Shown here in pieces: positions 43,596-53,786 of a stretch of DNA of 64,000 bases (the stretch's first letter is position 1; every line of letters starts with the position of its first letter). The position numbers and the translations under genes are program-made. A model generated the notes under the pieces. It was not told the origin of the DNA and made no database searches. It saw only the letters and a list, made by a program, of their open reading frames with translations. Source of the stretch: Cyanodermella asteris. Taxonomy: Eukaryota > Ascomycota > Lecanoromycetes > Ostropales > Stictidaceae. The stretch covers positions 150,224 to 214,223 of the forward strand of contig UYJD01000014.1 in NCBI GenBank assembly GCA_900618795.1. Direction: 5' to 3'.

Positions 43596-43730
43596 GATTG
43601 CATGGTCGAGTGGTTTTAGTTCACAGAGAATGACGTCCCTAGCCCGAGGGCTAGTCTATCATGCAAGCTACTTACTCAACGTCAGGTAGCGCAGCCGGTT
43701 CAATCCCCGCCTCCCTCAGGGTTTTTTTTG
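43596..43730 (+). repeat. Pol III-like repeat, copy 2
   Basis: Copy 2 has the same GATTGCATG start and CATGCAAGC complement (43660-43668). It has a good A-box match, TGGTCGAGTGG (43603-43613), a perfect internal hairpin (CTAGCCC/GGGCTAG), the same TAGCGCAGCCGG tract, and a B-box-like GGTTCAATCC (43697-43706). It ends in an eight-T run, a Pol III terminator. The A-to-B spacing is about 85 bp, longer than in ordinary tRNAs. It could be a tRNA-derived SINE or an unnamed Pol III RNA gene. Confidence 0.55.
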
Positions 43731-44212
43731 TACTTTTGTTGCATTGCATGTTGCCGCAAACCTTTTTCAGGTCAACGTAAGCAAGAGCCCTTTTGCTTCC
43801 AAATTAATTGTAGTGGCTTTGGGACCGTTCGCGAGGAACGTATGTCAACATCTTCGGACTGTCGCGCGTTCAACTCCGTTCAATTGACGCCAGCGGATTA
43901 AGGCAGGGTGACAAATAGCTCCCGGCAGTGAATTGCAGTCGGCAGCGGCAGGCCACAAATTGACAGATGTGAAGTTTCGACAAGCTGGTGCTCGCACATT
44001 CGATGCAGTTGCTCCATGCTTCACGCCTTGCCCTACTATGACTGTTCAGTTTTGCCAAATTGAAATTCTTCAGTCTGCTCACATACTCACTTCCCCGTGG
44101 CTTTTTCCATCTGCATCTGCACCTACTGCAGGTGTTCTTCCCCCCATGAGCAACACCAGCTTCTCCTCCTCAATCCGAGCCCCTTCACAAGCGTCAGAAG
44201 ACCAGTAGACTT

Positions 44213-46069
44213 TTGACGCACACCTGCAGAATGGTATCACCGAGATGGCGCATGTGGCAGCCTGAGAGGTGGACGACTGCCGAAATGGCGCGCGAAAACC
44301 CGCGGTCGACACCCGAAAGGCCGCAAAGTGAAGCTTCGAGTCCGTCTTCTGATAGAGGCATGCTGGACGCCTTCGATGCTGGCGACGCCGACGACGCCGA
44401 CAAAAATCCAACAAATGATAACATGACTGATGATGACGAGGAGGCTGTTGCGGGCCAGGACCCGTCCATGCAGTTAGTATCTGCAAGTGTCGGCGATGAC
44501 AAACTGTTGAGACGCAACCGCGCCGGCTCGGTACAGTTTCAGAGGGGTGAGTCTAGCAAGTGCAGATGCATTAAGCCGCTTAGAATAACGCTGATGTAAG
44601 ATATAGGACCAAGAGAGGTCTCTTCGCTCGACATCGGCAACGACAAACCCGTTGAAAGATTGTTCGAAAGCATGGCCCTCGTTGAGTCTGCAGAAGGAGA
44701 GGACACAGGCAAGGCTCTGCAAGAGAACGTGGGGAATCTGCTCCTAAGAATGCAAACGCAAGCAGAGTTCGACCTCACCCATGCGTCTTCCGACTCAGCG
44801 CAGTACAGCGGCCTGCTGGATAACGCGTTTGACATTGCAAAGGCCAAGTGGCCCGAAGTATTTTCCGATCCCAATATGAGGTTGATACGCGTCCTTTCGA
44901 GCTGCGGGAAGCTGACACCACACGCGATTTTGGCAGCGACCCATGCGGAGCATACGTTGCAGGCATACTTCCAGCCCGAGCTCAAGGATCCAGCAGTCCG
45001 CATGATTGCGACGTCCAGCTGCAGCAATGCGGTTCTAACTATGCTATGTCAGTCCAGCATCAGCCCACCCTTGCTTCGGAAAGACTTGTCGGCCAAGGGT
45101 AGGGAAGGCATCTTTTATTTGCTCGGCTGTAGCCAGCAGTTGATGGAAGACTGCGTGAAGATGCCAAGTTTGTCGATCATTGAAAGAGGCGCCGACTCGC
45201 TGGTGTACAAACTCTTCGAAGCGGATGCCACTAAAGTTTACAAACAGTGGTTAGTTGCTGCTATTGACCTACCCCTTCAGCTACCAAAGAACGCCCTCTT
45301 CAATACAGCTTTGAAAGGTAAGTCGAATCTCTACCAGCGGCTGCGATGAGTTCGTTTTTGACTTTAAGTAGATGACCAAGAGTTGCTTGTTGCGGCTTTG
45401 GATGCTTGCTTAGCAATCGTGCGTGCACGTTGCTTTCTGGTCTTCTTTATTGAATCGCACGGTGAGGTCTTCAGGCTCCGCTGTCAGTATCACAAAGACA
45501 CGATCCGAACGTCCAGGGTCGGTGGGTACTTTGGTCGCGTGCACCAGGACGTCTACCAGCTGCTTTCCACAATGATCGACACGATGAGAAAAATTTTGGT
45601 GAGGACTATCAATGCAACCGATGCAGATGCTGCGAGATTTGCAAACCGGAAAGATTGGCTTTGCAAGTTGCAAGCCATACCGAAACAGTTGCAAGACGCC
45701 CGAGACGCTGCACTGTCAACTGTTGAAGACTGGAAGGCGGCCGTACCTCAGTTGGCATGGCACCACTTCTACAGATTGCAGGAGGGGAGCTTGAGGCCCG
45801 GCGACCTTTGGCATAACCATCAAAGAGCTGCTAAGGATGCTGATAGGGTTCAGAATTATTTCCGTTTGAAAGAGGAGTGGCCAGAGAAAGCCGCGCAGAA
45901 TTCCGACAACAGAAACCAAGTCATCGTTCCTCGTTTCGAAATGAACGAAAGAGCGCGAGACGTCCATAATAAATTTCCCGAGCAGTTGGAATGGGCGCTC
46001 GAGGATGTCGCTGCTCCTTCAGTGGAGCTGGCGTACCGAGTCCACAAGCGGCCCAGAAATCAGTACTGA
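44213..46069 (+). CDS. Orphan protein of unknown function, three exons
   Basis: Exons 44213-44546, 44607-45317 and 45372-46069 join to 580 aa; donors GTGAGT and GTAAGT with ATAG and GTAG acceptors all keep frame. The start could be Met1 or Met7, or in an unseen upstream exon. The first ~110 residues are disordered and rich in Ser, Pro and Asp (DAFDAGDADDADK). The remainder is largely helical, with elements such as LFESMALVESAEGED, ALQENVGNLLLRMQTQ and VHQDVYQLLSTMIDTM. No catalytic motif, TM segment or known domain is visible. Intact introns argue against decay. It lies just downstream of the Pol III-like repeats, in the emptiest part of the window. Confidence 0.7.
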
Positions 46070-48436
46070 GACTTCCGGAGACATTGTTGATGGGGCAAAT
46101 GAGTCTTACTTCGAGCACAAGGAGAGTCGAGGTTACAATGGAACAGACGGTGGACCTAACCCATGATGGTCAGAAGCACAACTCAGGCCACGACTGACAA
46201 CATCTTTCTTTGCATAGATGCGCCTCAGAAACTGAATGAGACGAATAATTCCCGAGGGAAGAAATGAATCAGCCTCTCTTCTGCTCTGTGCCTTCTTCTC
46301 GAGACAGCTCAGGTTTTGCAGAGCTCTTTCGAATAGTGTATCGGAAAGTCGGCTGTTCCTAGCTGTCGTATACGTCCACACCGCTTTGCCGTGGCTTCTG
46401 GCGTCCGTTCCCTCGACGAGATCTATTTCATAATCAGTTATGGTTGTGTAGAAGTGAGCATCATAGGAATATGAATGTGGAAAAGGGCGGCGTAAAGGCG
46501 ACACAGTTGTATAGGATAATCCGTATGTAGCATGGGCGACGAAGGCTGGAGTCGTCGTGCGGTCGTGCTACGGCAAATACTTTCACCGGCCCCGGGATTT
46601 GTAGGCGCAGCAAGGCGAGGGCTGATAGGGGTCACAGGGGGTCCGATAGGGGTCATAGGGGGGCTGACAGCGGCGAATGGCACCTGAGACCAACACTAAC
46701 GCGGTAACATTAGCCACCACATCCCAGCGGCAGAAAACCCAAACATGTGAACTTCAAAACGAGCTAGAAACACACATGGCATGGGAGGAGCGGCTTGCAT
46801 CGAAGACATCGCATGTTGCACCTCGTTGTTGTCTATCATCGTAACTCAATCGGCATGTTCCTACCAAGGCAGTCCCTGCTGAGGTGGAGCGAGGTCTCAG
46901 AAATACTCTCATCTTTTCCGTCTTCAGTCTCGTACCTGAGACTACCGTCGGTTCGCCTCGATCAGCCATTGCGCGACAAAGAGCTGCGACAACAGTGTAC
47001 CAGCGAAGTAACGGTGAAAAGTGGACTTTGTGGGACGAGAAAAAATTCAGGTCCCGCCAGGATATGGTCCCAGTTTTGTCGGTGAGCATGTGTCGGAAAA
47101 TCTGCAATCCATCAGTATCGACAAGTTCAGCAACGATGGAGTCGCGTTGCCACAATTTGCTCGACTGATGCGAGGCTTTGTCGCAATACCGTGACAGGAT
47201 GACAGGCTGACAGCTCTATTTCAAGCTTGTTTGCACGAGATCCATCTCAGCCATCCTGATGCCACTGGACAATGCACCTGACAGCGGGCGCGTCGGCTTA
47301 CGTCTTACCCCTGGCGATCATGAATACAAATTCGGTCCCGATGAACCAGTCAAGACCATTGCCCGTACTTGATCAGGAACCTCAAGCATGGCCAGCAGGA
47401 GGCAAGAGGTTTCGGGCGGAAAACGTGAATACTGCCTCTCTTGTCTTTTGACGCCTCTGGGCCGGCGAATGTTGGCCGTCGACATGGCGGCCAGCGACCA
47501 GGCCGCCGTGCAGAACGTGGAACCATAATCCTTCCTGTCCGCCGACTTTGCAGGCCATGCGGTCGGTTCCTTTTCTCACCGTGCAGATCGATCGACCCGC
47601 GTGCGCAACAATTGTCGTACGGCGGTAAGCTTGTGCAAATGTGTTCATGTCAAGGACGATTCAACATCGCATTCTGTAACTACGCAGTCTATGGAAAGGA
47701 GCGCACTTCTGGAGCAAGGGGCGAAGCGTCACGGGCCTCAGTTGCTGCCATCAGCGCAGCCAGCCTGAATCTCACGACAGCAAAACGAGGGCCAAGTGAC
47801 GCGGACGAAGCTGATAGGGCGATCGGATGCGTGGATTGGCGTGAAGAGGCTTGGAGAGGAATAGCGTGGCATCGATGCAACCCAATAAGATGGCAGAGTC
47901 GCTTTGCGCAGCGGGAAGTCTTCTGCAGTTCGGAGCCAGCCAGAACGCATTCCCGGCTTCTCGCAGCGGGCTGACAGCAGCATGACCCCTGAAACACCGC
48001 CAGACTGCCAACAACGTCCACGAAGACCGCAAGGAACAGGCCAAAACAGACTGCGTGCTGCTGGCTTTGTCTTTGAGCCATGGTGAAACCCTGAGCGCCG
48101 CCCAGTGACCGCCTCGATATAGATCTTCTGCCTTTGCTGGCCTTTCTTTTCCTTCCTTTCACCCAGCACCGTGTGTTTTTGTCACTCCTTCCAGTCTCTC
48201 TTTTCGCTCATTCACGAAGACACTGCTAGCCAGTCGTCCTCAAAGCAAGCATTCGGCCTTGTCCCACCCACGCTCACTGCTCATCACACCCCCGACTCGA
48301 AGTCGCTGCGCCAACTCGATCGCTAGTCGATTTTTCGGATCACCACGCTCATTGAACCCGGACAGACTGCTGCGTTTGCTTGCGAGCATAGAAATCAGAC
48401 ACATCGACATCGGTTTTTAGACGTCCAAAATCCAAA
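46070..48436. other. Gene-poor stretch before the expansin-like gene
   Basis: A 2.4-kb stretch with no supported gene. Minus-strand frames at 46133-46504 and 46754-47155 are open but show no domain. A G-quadruplex motif lies at 46628-46663. The last ~350 bp are C/T-rich, typical of a long fungal 5' UTR for the gene at 48437. Confidence 0.45.
46628..46663 (+). other. G-quadruplex motif within a 21-bp tandem duplication
   Basis: Four G tracts of 4, 5, 4 and 6 bases are separated by loops of 5, 7 and 5 bases. They arise from two near-identical units (GATAGGGGTCAC/TAGGGGG) spaced 21 bp apart. The motif meets the usual intramolecular quadruplex rule. Confidence 0.8.
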
Positions 48437-49249
48437 ATGAAGTACGCGTTCGCCGTCGCTGCCATTGCTGGCCTTGCCGCTGCCAGCGCTCACGCCGGCC
48501 ACGAGCGCCTCCACCGTCGAGCTGGCGACATGGTCACCGTTACCGACTGGACCGTAGTCACTGTCACCGATGTTGTGACCGTTATCGGTCCCTCGCCGAC
48601 CGCTGAGGAGAGCCACGCCTCTGCTTCCGTTCCTCCAGTCCAGAGTGCTCCCGCCCCAGTTTCAAACAGCCACTCCTCTGCGCTTGTTGTTACCCCTGTT
48701 GCTCAGAGTCCCTCCAGCCCGGCCCAGCAGCAAACCACTCTCCAAACCGTCACCTCTCAGATCCCCAAGCAGCAGCCTCAGCCCGCCACCACCAGCGTCG
48801 CTGCGGCGCCGGTGACCACATCTGCGGCCGCCGCACCGACCACTCCCGCGACCGGCGACGGCAACTCCAACTTCGGAACCCTCCCCGGCGCCACCGTCCC
48901 CGCAAACTGCCCCAAGGGCACGCCTTGCACTGGTGACATGACCTGGTACACTCCCGGCCAGGGTGCCTGTGGTTACACCGACGGCGAGAACGACGACGTC
49001 GTTGCCATCAAGTTCGACATGTTCGGTACTGTCACCAACATCGGTGTCAACCAGCCCTCTAACAAGCTCTGCGACAAGAAGATCCAGATCACCAATCCCA
49101 AGACCGGCGAGACCGCCGTCGGTACCATTCGCGACCGATGCCCTGGCTGCTCCGGTAACGCTGGTATTGACTTGTCCCCATCTTTGATGAAGAAGGTCAA
49201 CGGTGGCGTCGCTGATGGTCGTGTGCCTGTCGAGTGGTACTTCTTGTAA
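48437..49249 (+). CDS. Secreted expansin-like (RlpA/DPBB) protein
   Basis: A 270-aa single-exon protein. Residues 1-20 (MKYAFAVAAIAGLAAASAHA) are a signal peptide. A V/T/D-rich segment and a long Ser/Thr/Pro/Gln linker (about 50-150), likely O-glycosylated, follow. The C-terminal double-psi beta-barrel domain begins at GDMTWYTPGQGACGYTD and shows KFDMFG, LCDKKIQITNPKTGETAVG and IRDRCPGC-GIDLSPS, the conserved cysteines and the Asp of the expansin/RlpA-like fold. Such proteins loosen or bind cell-wall polysaccharides without known hydrolysis. The protein is probably a cell-wall or plant-surface factor. A 300-400 bp C/T-rich leader precedes it. Confidence 0.9.
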   Translation: MKYAFAVAAIAGLAAASAHAGHERLHRRAGDMVTVTDWTVVTVTDVVTVIGPSPTAEESHASASVPPVQSAPAPVSNSHSSALVVTPVAQSPSSPAQQQTTLQTVTSQIPKQQPQPATTSVAAAPVTTSAAAAPTTPATGDGNSNFGTLPGATVPANCPKGTPCTGDMTWYTPGQGACGYTDGENDDVVAIKFDMFGTVTNIGVNQPSNKLCDKKIQITNPKTGETAVGTIRDRCPGCSGNAGIDLSPSLMKKVNGGVADGRVPVEWYFL

Positions 49250-49744
49250 GCGCGACCAGCTCGCGTTCATGCAGTCCTGTTCAAAGAACACATCTGATTG
49301 ATACCATTTCTGGCCTTCTCTTGTACATGATTCTTAGGGCACAAATGAGTATGGCTTTGGCAGGTCCAGGCGTTGGGGAACCACAATTTGGCGAGCGCAA
49401 GGCGCAGCTTTGGCAGAGTCCAGGATAGAGAGAATGACAAAACCACATGACACCATCAGAATTGTGCACATGGCTGCGATTGTGACCTCATACGTGAACG
49501 ATGCTCGCGGTGAACCTTTCCTCTCGGCCGTGAGTATTTGCCCAGTCGCCAAGGCGAACACCTGCGGGTGCGATTCGATGCGTTCGCTGCATTCTGCTGA
49601 TGAATCGCCATTCGATGTCTCCCGAGTGCAAAAACTCCATTAATGAGTTGAGCCTGCAAATGTTCTCAGCCCTGTACTAACAATGTGTTTTGATAGTGTA
49701 ACGTGCTCTCGCTTCTTTTGGACGCTGACGCATTGCCCTCCACA
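49250..49744. other. Convergent intergenic region
   Basis: A 495-bp gap between two gene 3' ends. No gene or special structure recognised. Confidence 0.5.
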
Positions 49745-50830
49745 TCACCCACTGACCCCCGGCGGCAACGAATCATTCTCCAAGAAGACCGCACTCGCCG
49801 TCATGAAATCCCCGGGACTCCCCTGCCCCACCGTGCTGTAAAAGAAGCAATTCGACCCCTCATTCTCGTTCGCCGCCGCCAACGACAAGTTGGCCGACCA
49901 CGTCGCCGTCATGCACTGGTACGAGTTTTCCGTCGACAGCGCGCCGGCAAAGGCGAGCGCGCAGCTCTCGATGCAGTCGTCGAAGGTCATGGTGACGGTC
50001 TTGTGGTAGAGCTGCAGGCCGGTCATGGCCGTGTAGCAGAGCTTGGTGTACTTGACGCTGTTGGAGGCGTCGAAGACGGTGTTGTTCTTCTGAGGGCAGT
50101 CGATCAGGCCGAGCTTGCCCGCGTCGGCGGTGGTGCCGTGGCGTTCTGCCGAGAGGGTCGCGGTCGTGTAGTAGGAGGGCGCGGAGCCGCGGGTTAACGA
50201 ACCGGAGAAGATGGGGACGGTTTGGAGGGTGTAGGACCAGGTGGCGGTGCTGTCGACGGCGTAGGTCGTCGGTTTGGCAGATGTCGTGCTCGGTGCCTGG
50301 GTCGTCGTGTTCACGAGTGAGGTCGAGGATGATGTAGCGGCCGCGAAGAGGACATTGGCGCTTTGAGACTGAGCCGAGGCGGCGGCGTCTGTATCTTGTT
50401 TTGCTTTCTCTGCTCGTTGCGCCGAAGTCACGCCGAGGGCGATGCCAGTGGTGATTGCGGCGAGAAGGATTATAATTGCGGTAAGGACGCCCCAAAAGAC
50501 TCGCCGTCGGAGGCCGAAAACTCGAATGGGTTCTGGTGACTGCCACTTCTTGAAGTCGCGCTCGAAATATGTTGGCTGGAGATGTGAGGTGTCTTCGATG
50601 ACTTGTGGTCCGTCGTTGAGGGAGATTTGCAGGCCTGCCAGGTGTTTGGTGGGGATACCGGCTTGGAGGCCTTCGAACGTTCGAGGCCGAGCTTGCTTGT
50701 GAGGGTATGGGTCTTGTGATATATGTTGAAGACCTGCTTGACCCAGCTCTTCCGGATCAATGGTATATAGGCCGTCAATCGTTGGTTGACGTTGAAGTTG
50801 ACGCATAGAAGGTGTGTATCGTGAAGCCAT
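49745..50830 (-). CDS. Single-pass membrane protein with cysteine ectodomain
   Basis: A 361-aa single-exon protein. A cytosolic N-terminal part of about 110 residues (with MASRYTPSMRQLQRQP and FERDFKKWQSPEP) leads to one TM helix at about 111-134 (VFWGVLTAIIILLAAITTG). A Ser/Thr/Ala-rich stalk and an extracellular cysteine domain follow (DCPQKNNTVF, KLCYTAM, TFDDCIESCALAF, YQCMTATW, NCFFYS). The ectodomain spacing resembles PAN/apple-like domains in fungal surface proteins, but I cannot assign it firmly. N-glycosylation sites fit an outside location. A wall-sensor or adhesion role is possible; nothing in the sequence proves it. Confidence 0.8.
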   Translation of the reverse strand: MASRYTPSMRQLQRQPTIDGLYTIDPEELGQAGLQHISQDPYPHKQARPRTFEGLQAGIPTKHLAGLQISLNDGPQVIEDTSHLQPTYFERDFKKWQSPEPIRVFGLRRRVFWGVLTAIIILLAAITTGIALGVTSAQRAEKAKQDTDAAASAQSQSANVLFAAATSSSTSLVNTTTQAPSTTSAKPTTYAVDSTATWSYTLQTVPIFSGSLTRGSAPSYYTTATLSAERHGTTADAGKLGLIDCPQKNNTVFDASNSVKYTKLCYTAMTGLQLYHKTVTMTFDDCIESCALAFAGALSTENSYQCMTATWSANLSLAAANENEGSNCFFYSTVGQGSPGDFMTASAVFLENDSLPPGVSG

Positions 50831-52134
50831 TATAACAATAAGAAAAAAATAATCAGACGACCAACCAAGAAATGAACTAGCACGCTCAAGCCACCCAGAA
50901 TGGGGTCAAAAAGATACACACAAAGGAGACCTGAGGATCAGGACTAGAGTCGAGGGAAACACCGAGTAAATAAAGGCCTACACGACGTGGCATGTACCAT
51001 GTGCAGACTACCTGGTCGACTATAATTTGGCCTTGGATGAAGACCTGTTACATTTCGTCTCCAAACGGTCGCGCGGGTCGGCGCCAGAGAGGACATTCTA
51101 CTGGCCAAACAAGTGATGGGGGCACAATCTGTAACACAGCCGCGGTTGACAGGGAGCGGAGGGTAAAGAATAGATGGTGCGGCTCCTGAGGAGCGAGTAA
51201 GGTGGTGAGGTTGTGGATCCAAGCGCCGGCCGGTTTGGTGGCCGCCCTAAGCGGGCTTAGCCGCAGATCTGGCGCGACTGCCAGCGGGGGTTAAGGCCAG
51301 CGCTCATAAGTCACGACCCACCGCCCCGACGTGGCAGTGGCCCGGAATTAGCTCGCGGTGCCCCTGAAGGCGATCATTAATAGGTGATGCAATAACGGCT
51401 GAAGCCCCCCTTAACCCCACTACACGCGTCTCACTAAGTCGATTCTTGGGTGGGTCATGACTTATGTGCACTGGCCTTAGGTGCAGATGGGATGGCGGTG
51501 CATTCAGGTGCATTTACGAGGTTGCATTGGCAGTTAAAGACTTCTCGGTAGAATAGCTAAGGCTGGAAGATCGAGGGAGAAGGTCTTTCCAAGAAGCGTC
51601 TGGGCCAAAAAGGTCAGGAAGAAACCTTGTGCCCGAGAGCTTCAAGGCTCACCAGTCGATGCCAGCTCGTAGCGAAAATGCGACAACAAATTGCCAGACC
51701 ATGATGGCTTCTGTAGGGGACGTGGGCGTGTTCTGATTCTAGGTATGAAGTAAATGTTGCCGGCGTTGGCTTGTGACCAAGTACTTCTGGCGCTGCAGCC
51801 TCTAGCACCTGAGGACATTCTTTACGGACCGTAACTTTTTCCTTCAATAAAGGGAATCGAGCAGCTTGGTCGTGTAATCATGGATTTGACCGGCTGCACT
51901 ATCTCTCGAGCATTTGTGAGCGTGGGGACAGCATTGCTCAAATACTGGTCAGCAAACATTTCGTTCAACGATGCTTCGAAGCTTCCATGCTTTTAATCAC
52001 ATTCGCGGCCACCTCCATTCCGTTCCTGCTCGGTCCTATCTTCCATGAAGGGTATCATACATGCTATCGTAAAGTCGTCTCTCATTGATATTGGCCGAAT
52101 TTGGGACGCAAAGAAACCGTTGTGGCTGTATACC
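50831..52134. other. Intergenic region carrying a MITE
   Basis: A 1.3-kb stretch between two minus-strand genes. It holds the TA-flanked inverted-repeat element at 51292-51479 (separate entry). I see no protein gene in the rest. Confidence 0.5.
51292..51479. mobile_element. MITE with 27-bp terminal inverted repeats and TA flanks
   Basis: A 184-bp element (51294-51477) is bounded by TA dinucleotides at 51292-51293 and 51478-51479. The left end starts AGGCCAGCGCTCATAAGTCA; its right-end partner, read on the other strand, is AGGCCAGTGCACATAAGTCA. Over the 30-bp arms 26 bases match. No coding capacity. TA target duplication and short TIRs fit a Tc1/mariner- or pogo-derived MITE. The internal 100 bp hold another GTTAAGG/CCTTAAC-type inverted match (51285-51295 with about 51408-51416). 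Confidence 0.78.
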
Positions 52135-52786
52135 TCAGCCGTCATTCGTTTGGGTTACTGTCACGGTGCTGCTCCCGCCTTTCTTCGTCTTGTATGTCTT
52201 CATCTTTTCATATGCATTCGGACTTGCCCGTCGAACTCGTCCTACACGAGTCCTGGCATTCGGCCGTGGAGGCACGCCATCTCCGGCATTATCGTCGTCT
52301 CCATCGTCCGATGCACTGGAGTCCGGTGTGTCATTCTCGTCGGGACCGTGATTGTGGTCGCAATCATGCTCATGCTGGTGTTTCCCAGGTGCCTTCCGTC
52401 GTGCCGCTCCTCTTCCGCCCATTCTGGCCATACCATTATCTGGCTCGCTGTCTGAATCCGACTCGCTGGAAGATGAGGATGATTCGGAAGACGACTCGCC
52501 AACGGCATGAGGCTTGTGGTAAATGCAACAGACTGTGAACATGGTCAGCATCTAGTTCTCACTCCAACATTTCAAATTTACCTTTTGACTTCTTCTTGTT
52601 CATATTGGAGTTGTCCACAACATCTGCCGCCCATCGTACGCCAGGACGTTGACGACGCTCTCCTCGTAATCGTAGCGTGCCAATGTGGCGACTTGAGCCT
52701 TGCTCGGAGCTGTCCTCCTGGGTTGTTTGCGTTTGTGTTGGACGTGCTGCTCCAGTTGCCGGGCGGGCGGCTGTTTGCATCGACAT
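52135..52786 (-). CDS. YPI1: Type 1 protein phosphatase inhibitor Ypi1 (PPP1R11 family)
   Basis: Exons 52786-52582 and 52532-52135 join to 200 aa (donor GTAAAT, acceptor ACAG). The signature [20 protein letters not shown] followed by [20 protein letters not shown] is intact and spans the intron. The VRW element is the PP1-docking (RVxF-like) motif and the Cys-rich CCIYHKP is specific to the family. A Ser/acid run ([18 protein letters not shown]) and a His/Asp-rich stretch follow, then a basic C-terminus. In yeast, Ypi1 binds Glc7 together with Sds22 and regulates PP1 nuclear function and glycogen metabolism. I choose 52786 rather than an earlier in-frame Met; an alternative is the Met two codons later. 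Confidence 0.93.
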
Positions 52787-53462
52787 ATTTCGGCGTAATG
52801 AGGGAGGTCTTGAGCGGCGGACGAACAAATGACAAACGGAGGCAGAAAGAAGGGTACAAGGTGTTTCCGCTACACGCGCTTGAGATCAAGTGAAGGATGG
52901 ATGTGTAGGTGCTTGTGTAGATGGTGAGGTTGTGGGAGAATCAAGGCGCTCGTGCGAAGGGTGCGGGAAACAATTCCGTCGTCATCAGCGCCGCCAAGCG
53001 GACTTGCCTTTCCGTCTCACTATCTATTTATCCCACCCTCCTCGATCCTTCAAAGCCCTTGTTGGAATGCCGACGAGGCTGGCCAGACTCGGAATGCCGT
53101 CCTCTAAGACCTTCCAGCGGCCGAACAGAGCCAACAGAGCATCGGCCCCGCAAGTAAAGAGCGATATGCTTCGCCACATGTGTGTTGAAGGCGTGAGAGA
53201 GCGGAACCACCAATATTAGCCCCGGACGATTCTCTCGAACTGAGTTTTGGAGCGATGTCAGAAGATAACCTACCCAACGATCAACTTCCAGAGCGGTCGT
53301 ATCTAGAGGATTTCGAGGAAGATATTGCAAAAGCCAGGCAAGCTCAAAATAGTAGCCCACGGCAGCTGGGCCAGGTCACCAACTATCTTCGCCACAATCT
53401 TCGCTTCAGGCTGGCTCAGGGTGCGAGATACAGCTCTAACGAATGCTTCTACAAGCCACTGA
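52787..53462. other. Intergenic region
   Basis: Upstream of YPI1. A 77-codon plus-strand frame (53255-53488) is acidic and hydrophilic, and may belong with the HET-like relic that follows, in a different frame. No independent gene is supported. Confidence 0.45.
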
Positions 53463-53786
53463 GTGAGAATAAGGACAAGCAAATCTGACTTCGAAACCGC
53501 CGAGGAAGAAGCGAAGCAACCAATTCAAGGACCTGCACCTCGCCTGCTCAAAAGCACTAACAGACAGACGCCTCTGTACGCTATCCAGTGGACACATCCG
53601 CCTCGTACCAAGGTATGCAGAAGAGGGGGCTTCGGCGGTAGTCTTTGCTGGGCAGCATTGCCTTGCGTTGCGCGGCACATCGATGGCGGCAAATATCAAC
53701 TTGTGGGTGAATGCTACGTCCATGGCATTATGAGGGGCGAGATCCAGGACATGACTATTCGAGATAGCCTGATCCGGCTGACCTGA
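53463..53786 (+). pseudogene. HET-protein C-terminal-like relic
   Basis: An open frame of 107 codons whose last third reads HIDGGKYQLVGECYVHGIMRGE, the C-terminal block found in many HET-domain proteins. Compare the intact gene at 12111-14289, whose tail has IGPCYVNGLENGE. The part before it (GGFGGSLCWAALPCVARHI) resembles the preceding 'G-D-V/I-v-v-L-G' strand in degraded form. No YEALSYTWG or LWIDAICINQ block is present within 1 kb upstream on this strand, so this is a fragment. It indicates HET-gene turnover in this part of the window. Confidence 0.55.

Larger units (their letters stand above)
41280..44212. other. Gene-poor block with Pol III-like repeats
   Basis: A 2.9-kb stretch with no supported protein gene. 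Lys-rich minus-strand frames at 42460-42690 and 42774-42974 could be exons of a small or decayed gene but show no domain. Two related Pol III-like elements lie at 43236-43384 and 43596-43730, listed separately. Confidence 0.45.

Noticed and set aside
46133-47155. Minus-strand frames of 120-130 codons
   Set aside because: No domain, no signal peptide and no convincing intron links; noted only as unexplained.
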